Shown piece after piece: positions 56,833 to 64,000 of a DNA stretch of 64,000 nt. The notes under the pieces are model-generated. The model made no database searches. It had not been told where the DNA came from and saw nothing but the letters and a program-made list of their open reading frames with translations. Made by a program: the position numbers and the translations under genes. The stretch lies in contig JAIOJX010000028.1 of NCBI GenBank assembly GCA_022376925.1, positions 75,667,001 to 75,731,000 on the forward strand, in the 5' to 3' direction. The DNA comes from Tragulus kanchil. Its lineage: Eukaryota > Chordata > Mammalia > Artiodactyla > Tragulidae. Numbering within the stretch: position 1 is the stretch's first letter; every line of letters starts with the position of its first letter.

Positions 56833-57143
56833 CAGGGGTCCCTAGCCCCTGGGCCATGGAGCAGTACTGGTCTGTGGCCTGTTAGGAACTAGGCTGCATA
56901 GCAGGAGGTGGGTGGTGGGTGAGTGAGCGGAGCTTCATCTGTATTCATGGCTACTCCCCATCGCTTGCATTACTGCCCGAGTTCTGCATGCTGTCTTACC
57001 AGCAGCAGCATTAGATTTTCATGGAAACACAGTAAATGTAATGTGCTTGAACCATCCCTGAACCATCCCCACCCTACTCCGGTCTATAAAAAATGGTCTT
57101 CCATGAAACCAGTCCTTGGTGCCAAAGAGGGTGGGGACTGCTG
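56833..57143. mobile_element. hAT-type non-autonomous DNA transposon
   Basis: The ends 'caggggtccctagcccctgg' and 'ccaaagagggtggggactgctg' are imperfect inverted repeats. The interior reads 'actggtctgtggcctgttag', 'gaactaggctgcatagcagg', 'gagcggagcttcatctgtat' and 'gaaaccagtccttggtgcc', matching a common mammalian hAT-derived repeat. A fragment of the left end is at 55730-55770 (copy A of duplication 17). An 8-bp target-site duplication was not confirmed. Confidence 0.75.
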
Positions 57144-57639
57144 GCTTAGATCTTTGCTTCTTATGAAATGGTTGAGGGCATCACCAGGTGCTCTGTGGAG
57201 ACTGTCTGCCCCTGTCACTGTGACCCACACCCTGACAGCTGGTCTGTCGGGATGCCAATGTTGCAAGAGCACTCGAGTTCTCTTTTAACTCTTAAGATTA
57301 TGTGGTACCAGTTATTGCTTCTTACACTCATCCAGGGCTATAAACATCCTCACCAACCCACCGATCATTTATCTACTTGACAATCCATTCAGTAAATGCT
57401 GGGCAATGAGTATGTAAGACAGAGGCATAGTTCTTCCTTTCCAGAAACTCCCAGTGCAGTGAGAGAGACCTCAGATGTGTAATGAGGACATTCAGGGAAG
57501 ACTCCATGAAGGTGCCTTGGAGTTCTTGGGCACACTTCATAGCTTCCTCACACTTGCACAGTGAGTCAGGGAGATTCCTTGGTTGAGATGAGATGACTGC
57601 TGAATTGAGTTTGTTTTCTCTTTCCTCTTCCTCTTTTGA

Positions 57640-57875
57640 TTTTTTCATTTTAGTTTTACAGAGCTTTGTTGTTTACTGCCATACATAAACCCAAATGAGC
57701 CACAGGTATACACGTCTCCTCCCACTCCTCTTAGGTTGTTACAGAGACCCTGTTTAAGTTCCCTTAGTCTTATAGCAGATTCACATTGGTTGTCGATTTT
57801 ACATATGGTAATGCAAGTTTCCACGTTCCTCTTTCCATTCATCTCTCCTCCTCTTTTTGTTGAACATCATGCAGG
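57640..57875 (-). mobile_element. L1 3' end, antisense
   Basis: 'cagagctttgttgtttactg', 'catacataaacccaaatgag', 'cttatagcagattcacattg' and 'atggtaatgcaagtttccac' parallel the 3' UTR at 45.45-45.7 kb but are more diverged. Duplicate at 58748-58983. Confidence 0.72.
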
Positions 57876-58329
57876 ATGTGTATTACTGGCTGAAGGAAGG
57901 AAGTGTTCCAGGCAGCAGGAAAACTCTACACAGTTAAGGAGACATGTTAGAGAATTTGGAATATTTGGGGAACTTTAAATGCCATCATTTTGTTTGGTCA
58001 TAGCAGAATCCTAATGAATAGCTGCAATGGGGTAAGAATTCCTCTAAAATATGTCTGGAAGATGAAGGGGACACGCCCATGCTAGCCTGCCATGGTTAGA
58101 CTATACTTTTGAGTGTCTGTGAGATTCAGAATAACCTCTTATGGGAGACCTGGGCTCTCTTACTTTGGGGAGAGTGAGTAGACAGCAGTGTGGCCTAACT
58201 GGACGTGTTGAGTATGGCTTGTGTGGGTGACACAGGACAGTTGTGTAAGGGAGACTGGTTCTGAATCTTTCTTCTTTTGCTCAAAAGAGAGTGCAATTTT
58301 AGCACAGTTAGTGTCTGTGTTTATAAAGA
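57876..58329. other. Unique sequence
   Basis: Nothing recognised. Repeated at 58984-59437. Confidence 0.4.
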
Positions 58330-58391
58330 CTGTTCTCATAATACCTACCTCACCAGGGTTGACATGAGAATTAAATCACATAATTTATTCA
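58330..58391 (+). mobile_element. MIR 3' fragment
   Basis: 'cataatacctacctcaccagggttgacatgagaattaaatcac' follows the MIR core downstream half. Duplicate at 59438-59499. Confidence 0.6.
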
Positions 58392-58747
58392 AAAGAATCT
58401 CCTGTTGCAAGAGCACTCGAAACAATTTCCTTTCACCTCACAGGGCTATAAACATCCTCACCAACCCACCGATCATTTATCTACTTGACAATCCATTCAG
58501 TAAATGCTGGGCAATGAGTATGTAAGACAGAGGCATAGTTCTTCCTTTCCAGAAACTCCCAGTGCAGTGAGAGAGACCTCAGATGTGTAATGAGGACATT
58601 CAGGGAAGACTCCATGAAGGTGCCTTGGAGTTCTTGGGCACACTTCATAGCTTCCTCACACTTGCACAGTGAGTCAGGGAGATTCCTTGGTTGAGATGAG
58701 ATGACTGCTGAATTGAGTTTGTTTTCTCTTTCCTCTTCCTCTTTTGA

Positions 58748-58983
58748 TTTTTTCATTTTAGTTTTACAGAGCTTTGTTGTTTACTGCCATACATAAACCC
58801 AAATGAGCCACAGGTATACACGTCTCCTCCCACTCCTCTTAGGTTGTTACAGAGACCCTGTTTAAGTTCCCTTAGTCTTATAGCAGATTCACATTGGTTG
58901 TCGATTTTACATATGGTAATGCAAGTTTCCACGTTCCTCTTTCCATTCATCTCTCCTCCTCTTTTTGTTGAACATCATGCAGG
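58748..58983 (-). mobile_element. L1 3' end (duplicate)
   Basis: Copy B of 57640-57875. Confidence 0.72.
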
Positions 58984-59499
58984 ATGTGTATTACTGGCTG
59001 AAGGAAGGAAGTGTTCCAGGCAGCAGGAAAACTCTACACAGTTAAGGAGACATGTTAGAGAATTTGGAATATTTGGGGAACTTTAAATGCCATCATTTTG
59101 TTTGGTCATAGCAGAATCCTAATGAATAGCTGCAATGGGGTAAGAATTCCTCTAAAATATGTCTGGAAGATGAAGGGGACACGCCCATGCTAGCCTGCCA
59201 TGGTTAGACTATACTTTTGAGTGTCTGTGAGATTCAGAATAACCTCTTATGGGAGACCTGGGCTCTCTTACTTTGGGGAGAGTGAGTAGACAGCAGTGTG
59301 GCCTAACTGGACGTGTTGAGTATGGCTTGTGTGGGTGACACAGGACAGTTGTGTAAGGGAGACTGGTTCTGAATCTTTCTTCTTTTGCTCAAAAGAGAGT
59401 GCAATTTTAGCACAGTTAGTGTCTGTGTTTATAAAGACTGTTCTCATAATACCTACCTCACCAGGGTTGACATGAGAATTAAATCACATAATTTATTCA

Positions 59500-60120
59500 T
59501 AGATGAAACTGAATACTCAGCAGAGGTTAGTTTCTCTTCCCTTTCTTTTTCTCTCTTGCTTTTCTCCATCTTCCTGCCCTTCCCATCCTTCCTTTTTTAT
59601 GAATTAACTTTCTGCTAAGAAAGTAGTACATGTCAAGCATCCTGTAAGCATCTATGCTGTCTCTTATAGCAACCACTAAGTCGCACATATGGCATATCAT
59701 ATGGCTGATCCCAACTGAGATGTGCTACGAATGTGAAATACAGAAGTTGAAGACTTAGCTAACATTTCCTTTTTTGACATTATCTTACTAAAATTTTTTG
59801 ATCATATATATATAAATGATAACATTTTAGACATAGTTGGTTAAATAAAAATGTAATCCAAATTAATTTCACCTGCTTCTTAGTTTTAAAAAGTGTGACT
59901 ACCAGAAACTTGAAATTACTTTTTTTTCCTACAGGATAGCTCTTTGTGGGCTTTTGGAGACTCAGTAGTGAAAAGACATACTGACTTCACAGAGCTTTTG
60001 TCTAGTGGAGAAAAGTAGAAAACTGCCACTGACAACAAAAACAATAAAAAGGAAATAAAAAATAATACATTAAAAAGCCACAAATATAAAATTACATACT
60101 GTAAGAAATATATGAAGAAA
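59500..60120. other. Unique AT-rich sequence
   Basis: Pyrimidine-rich at 59530-59600, AT-rich afterwards. No gene recognised. Confidence 0.45.
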
Positions 60121-60814
60121 AGTTTCTATGGGAGGAAAGCCTGGTATAGATTGACTAGTCATGGAGGCCTCTCTGAGGGAAAGGCACTTGTGCTGGCCCT
60201 CCAGGGATGCCTGCCTGCTTGGCATTTCCTGGCAATGGTGAGAACACAGCATTCCAGCCAGAGGAAACAGACTGCCAGTCCATATTTATTGAGTCTGCTA
60301 TACCCCCAGCGTGTGGTCAGCAATGGGGAAGAACTGCGGGGCTGCCAGGCACAGGGAGGCTCTGTGACTCCTTTGCATTTGTGGTCTGGAGAGGAGACAG
60401 GAGAGGCAGATACCTCAGGGTTCAGGGCTGGGACTGACTGTGGGAGTGTTTCCTCCTCTCCCAGCCTCAGACCATCATGGCCCTGCAGCTGTGGCTTTGC
60501 AGGTCCCCAGGACCAGCCAGTTCTTCCTATGGCAGGGAACACTCACATTCAGCTCTCTTACCCCTGTTCCACTGCCCTGTTCTGAGTCAGACTCATTTCT
60601 GAAATAAGCGTCTGCAATAGTCTCTTAACCAGTTTCCTCACCTCCAGCCTCTTGTTCCCTTTAATATCTTCTTTGCATTGCTACCAAATTAATCACTCTG
60701 AAATACCATTTTGACTATACAAATTTCTTGCTTCAGAGCTTTTACAGAATCCTGATACTGGCAGAAGAGCAGTGTGCCCAGAGTTGTGGGCATTTCTCTT
60801 TCTTCACTCTTTAC

Positions 60815-60874
60815 CTTTCCTTGTCCACATAATGACAGTGCCAAGAGAAACAGGGCCTGCAGCAGGACGAGCAT
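60815..60874 (-). CDS. Candidate signal-peptide exon, gene unknown
   Basis: On the minus strand an ATG with A at -3 (gaagATGc, at 60874) opens 20 codons reading MLVLLQALFLLALSLCGQGK, a short N-region-free hydrophobic leader like a secretory signal peptide. It ends exactly at a good donor, AAG|GTAAAG (GT at 60814-60813). Beyond the donor the frame loses character. An upstream in-frame segment with another donor (gctagag|gtgagtgag, near 60910) exists. No downstream exon was found and I do not recognise the protein. It could be chance. Copy B is at 61933-61992. Confidence 0.22.
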
Positions 60875-61932
60875 CTTCAGATGGTTTTGAGTAAGCGTTG
60901 AAGTCTCACTCACCTCTAGCCAGCTTCTATAACTCCACTCCTGCACCATCTTGCCCTCTGGACCAGGCATGCTGGCGTCCTCTTTGTCTTTCACACACTG
61001 AGTTTTACTGTTTCCATGGAAGGACAGGAACATACTCCACTCCTGCACCATCTTGCCCGGGCCATGGCTGGAAGGGGACTCAGTAGTGAAAAGACATACT
61101 GACTTCACAGAGCTTTTGTCTAGTGGAGAAAAGTAGAAAACTGCCACTGACAACAAAAACAATAAAAAGGAAATAAAAAATAATAAATTAAAAAGCCACA
61201 AATATAAAATTACATACTGTAAGAAATATATGAAGAAAAGTTTCTATGGGAGGAAAGCCTGGTATAGATTGACTAGTCATGGAGGCCTCTCTGAGGGAAA
61301 GGCACTTGTGCTGGCCCTCCAGGGATGCCTGCCTGCTTGGCATTTCCTGGCAATGGTGAGAACACAGCATTCCAGCCAGAGGAAACAGACTGCCAGTCCA
61401 TATTTATTGAGTCTGCTATACCCCCAGCGTGTGGTCAGCAATGGGGAAGAACTGCGGGGCTGCCAGGCACGGGGAGGCTCTGTGACTCCTTTGCATTTGT
61501 GGTCTGGAGAGGAGACAGGAGAGGCAGATACCTCAGGGTTCAGGGCTGGGACTGACTGTGGGAGTGTTTCCTCCTCTCCCAGCCTCAGACCATCATGGCC
61601 CTGCAGCTGTGGCTTTGCAGGTCCCCAGGACCAGCCAGTTCTTCCTATGGCAGGGAACACTCACATTCAGCTCTCTTACCCCTGTTCCACTGCCCTGTTC
61701 TGAGTCAGACTCATTTCTGAAATAAGCGTCTGCAATAGTCTCTTAACCAGTTTCCTCACCTCCAGCCTCTTGTTCCCTTTAATATCTTCTTTGCATTGCT
61801 ACCAAATTAATCACTCTGAAATACCATTTTGACTATACAAATTTCTTGCTTCAGAGCTTTTACAGAATCCTGATACTGGCAGAAGAGCAGTGTGCCCAGA
61901 GTTGTGGGCATTTCTCTTTCTTCACTCTTTAC

Positions 61933-61992
61933 CTTTCCTTGTCCACATAATGACAGTGCCAAGAGAAACAGGGCCTGCAGCAGGACGAGCAT
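61933..61992 (-). CDS. Candidate signal-peptide exon (duplicate)
   Basis: Identical copy in duplication 19, shifted by 1118. Confidence 0.2.
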
Positions 61993-62159
61993 CTTCAGAT
62001 GGTTTTGAGTAAGCGTTGAAGTCTCACTCACCTCTAGCCAGCTTCTATAACTCCACTCCTGCACCATCTTGCCCTCTGGACCAGGCATGCTGGCGTCCTC
62101 TTTGTCTTTCACACACTGAGTTTTACTGTTTCCATGGAAGGACAGGAACATATTCGTAA

Positions 62160-62300
62160 GCGCATGGGCTTCAGAGTCACTGACACCAGGTTCACATCTC
62201 AGCTCTGCCATTTAACTTGCTGTGAGGACCCTTCCTAGAAACTGTTTGTCTTTTCTAAGCCTTAGTTTCCACCTGTTAATACCAGGAGCCTAACAGTAAT
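62160..62300 (+). mobile_element. MIR
   Basis: 'gcatgggcttcagagtcact', 'acatctcagctctgccattt', 'ctaagccttagtttccacctg' are the sense MIR core. It is single copy here because it lies just past duplication 19. Confidence 0.75.
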
Positions 62301-62883
62301 TTGTAAGGATGGGAGGATAAGATTTTCCAGGTGCCTAGTCCATAGGATGCTGGAAAAGAGTGAAGGCAAGAGGAGAGGGCAACAGAGGATGAGCTGATTG
62401 GATGGCATCACTGATTCAGTGGACACGAACTTGGGCAAATTCTGGGAGATGGTAAGGAATAGGGAAGCCAGGCGTACTGGAATCCAGGCGAGCTGGGCAT
62501 GACTTGGTGACTGAACAATAAATGACAATAGTCCATACATAGAAAGTCCTTAGTCGGTGCACATTGTTTAAATGAATGGTCAACCATGTATGTGCTGATT
62601 AACAGTGGTGTCTCCTTTCTGTATTTCTGCTGCCAGCTAGCAGCCTCTTTTGGTCTGATGGTGGGCTGTGGTCTGACTTCTGTGCAGCTGTCATGTGGGG
62701 TGGAAACATTGGATGGGGAGATTGAAGAGTGGTGTCAAGAAGCCATCCATCATGGGACCCCTGAGGCCCCCCATGTGTCCAAAATAGTTGGTTGAAAAGC
62801 ATGTATATATGCTTTGAAGGGTATTATCTACATGAGAATTAACTGAACAAAAGACTTCATCTTCCTTTTCTTTTATCTCTTTG
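62301..62883. other. Unique sequence
   Basis: No gene or clear repeat recognised. Confidence 0.4.
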
Positions 62884-62974
62884 GAAGATGCAGTATGTAG
62901 CAGATTGTCAACAAGACAGGAATATAGTATCTTTTCCAGAATTAGTGCACCATAAATATTTATAAAGTGAGAAT

Positions 62975-63178
62975 GTCAGCTGCTCAGTTATGTCCGACTC
63001 TGTGACCCCATGGACTGCACCCCACCAGGCCCCTCTGTCTGTGGGTTTCTCCAGGCAAAAATACTGAACTGTGTTGTTGCCATTCCCTTCTCCAGGGGAT
63101 CTCCCTGACCCAGGGATTGAACCCTTGTCTCTTACACTATCAGGTGGATTCTTTACTGCCTGAGCCACCAGGGAAGCC
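62975..63178 (-). mobile_element. Bov-tA SINE, antisense, with TSD
   Basis: 'ctcagttatgtccgactctg', 'ccaggcccctctgtctgtgg', 'ccaggggatctccctgaccc', and a head ending 'gagccaccagggaagcc'. aaagtgagaat occurs on both sides (about 62964-62974 and 63182-63192), a target-site duplication. Confidence 0.92.
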
Positions 63179-63192
63179 TGAAAAGTGAGAAT

Positions 63193-63935
63193 ATATAAAA
63201 GTTATTAAAAATTAAGTTTTCAACAACTCCTTTATGGAGAAGATACTATATAAAGGAGGCACAGGGGCAATTTTGATTAAGAAATAACCAGGTTGTAGTT
63301 CAAAAAAGCCTAAGGTATTTGAATGGAGATTTAGAAATATTCCGAAGCCACGGCCAAGTCACATGAGATCTCTTATTCAGAGAAACATGGTAATGGATTT
63401 CATCCTTAGGCAAACAGAAATATTTTTCAAGTATTTTTTATTATTTTATTTTCATGTGATGCCTCAGTGACAATTTCTTCACTCACTTCATGGGTATTAC
63501 TTGAGAACTCTTTACAATGAGCTATTGCAATGTTCTTTACCCCACAAAAATACCTTCATGAGTTGCTAGGTAAAACACAGGATACCCAGCAAAAAGTGTA
63601 TTTCCCACAATACATGCAACATATGGGCTATACTTAAGCTAAAAATTGCTCATCTGGAATTATAATTTCACTGATACCCTGTACTTTGTTGTTGTGGTTG
63701 ATAAATGTAGCAAGTAGACCTACCCAAGTGTTGAAAGGAAGGGACTGAAAACCTAGGTGACAGACTTGCAAAAGTTGTCGACACTGGTAACTGACAGATT
63801 TTCTGGAAAGCTTTCAGGTTTCTGTCAAAGGAAGACTCATGTATGGTTCTCTCAGGGACCTTACTATTCTTCACAGACACATGACCTAGCTAATGCCCAG
63901 ACAGTCCAGGCAGCAGCTGCTCAGTTATGTACCCC
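63193..63935. other. Unique sequence
   Basis: AT-rich, no gene recognised. Confidence 0.4.
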
Positions 63936-64000
63936 GAAGATGCAGTATGTAGATTGTCAACAAGACAGGAATATAGTATCTTTTCCAGAATTAGTGCACC

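Larger units (their letters stand above)
54676..56873. repeat. Tandem duplication 17 (~1.1 kb unit)
   Basis: Copy A is 54676-55770 and copy B is 55779-56873, constant offset 1103. Eight bases of filler (tgttgaag). Two body substitutions seen (ctggaggctt/ctggacgctt and cagtcgctc/cagttgctc). Copy A ends inside a hAT element. Confidence 0.93.
57260..59499. repeat. Tandem duplication 18 (~1.11 kb unit)
   Basis: Copy A is 57260-58391 and copy B is 58404-59499, offset 1108 in the body. Copy B starts with 'gttgcaagagcactcga', then replaces about 55 bases of copy A by about 20 unmatched bases before 'cagggctataaacatcc'. Filler 'aaagaatctcct' (58392-58403). Confidence 0.92.
59959..62152. repeat. Tandem duplication 19 (~1.12 kb unit)
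   Basis: Copy A is 59959-61034 and copy B is 61077-62152, constant offset 1118. Substitutions at aatacatta/aataaatta and ggcacaggg/ggcacgggg. The 42-base filler (61035-61076) contains ctccactcctgcaccatctt, itself a copy of 60934-60953. Confidence 0.92.
62884..64000. repeat. Tandem duplication 20, cut by window end
   Basis: gaagatgcagtatgtag at 62884 recurs at 63936 (offset 1052, then 1049 after three bases are lost in 'tagcagat'/'tagat') and matches to the last base of the window, 'attagtgcacc'. About 30 bases before it, 'gcagctgctcagttatgt' copies 62971-62990. The rest of copy B should lie in the next window. Confidence 0.85.

Noticed and set aside
60112..61703. 157-codon plus-strand and 127-codon minus-strand frames in both copies of duplication 19
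   Set aside because: They overlap one another on opposite strands in GC-richer, partly repeat-derived DNA. No recognisable domain, start context or splice support.
293..64000. A real biological system of programmed or mobile ~1.1 kb tandem duplications
   Set aside because: Units have no shared ends, motifs or target sites, junctions show contig-end decay, and copies differ at allele-like levels. The artefact reading is far simpler. The deciding test is reads spanning the junctions.

Overview
This window is nuclear DNA from a ruminant, a BovB-bearing cetartiodactyl. The evidence is repeat content: antisense BovB (RTE) sequence with recognisable reverse-transcriptase motifs, many Bov-tA SINEs, several other tRNA-Glu-derived SINE classes, ruminant L1 copies, ERV-type LTRs, a palindromic mariner MITE, a hAT fragment and scattered MIRs. 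The genus cannot be told from the sequence. No complete protein-coding gene is visible, and almost all open frames are translations of transposons. The only host-gene signals are a CpG-island promoter near 11.8-12.3 kb followed by a strong splice donor at 12473, and a weak candidate signal-peptide exon on the minus strand at 60815-60874.

The dominant structure is not a gene. Twenty head-to-tail, near-identical duplications, each with a repeat offset of about 1.05-1.17 kb, occur along the window (junctions near 1371-1390, 3474-3486, 6572, 8902, 13104, 15181, 25171, 28141, 32391, 38008, 39822, 41691-41706, 43536, 46213, 48846, 52799-52812, 55771-55778, 58392-58403, 61035-61076 and 63936). The duplicated units share no sequence. 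They cut at random through SINEs, L1, BovB, the CpG island and unique DNA. Unit bodies are about 99.4-100% identical, and the six substitutions in the best-read pair are all transitions. The 10-100 bases beside many junctions carry deletions, mismatches or short filler. The simplest reading is unmerged overlapping contig ends, in places from two haplotypes. About 21 kb of the 64 kb would then be redundant, leaving about 43 kb of real locus. A true duplication mechanism is much less likely but can be tested.

Layout: 0-10 kb holds Bov-tA and CHR-type SINEs, an LTR and L1 fragments. 10-17 kb is mostly unique DNA with the CpG-island promoter. 17-24 kb is unique DNA with MIRs, L1 fragments, SINEs and an LTR. 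24.4-26.1 kb is an antisense ERV LTR, falsely doubled. 26.7-30.1 kb is an antisense BovB carrying a SINE and an unidentified ~288-bp insertion. 30.7-33.9 kb is antisense L1 with the RT core deleted and a SINE inserted. 34-41 kb is mostly unique or ancient-repeat DNA. 41-45.4 kb is old L1M with Bov-tA, CHR SINE and mariner insertions. 45.4-52.3 kb is a younger 5'-truncated L1 inserted into that L1M with target-site duplications and itself hit by a SINE. 52.3-54.2 kb is the rest of the old L1M plus a SINE. 54-64 kb is unique DNA with a hAT element, L1 3' ends, SINEs and the candidate minus-strand exon.

Coordinates of anything in 'copy B' of a duplication should not be counted as a second locus until the assembly is checked.
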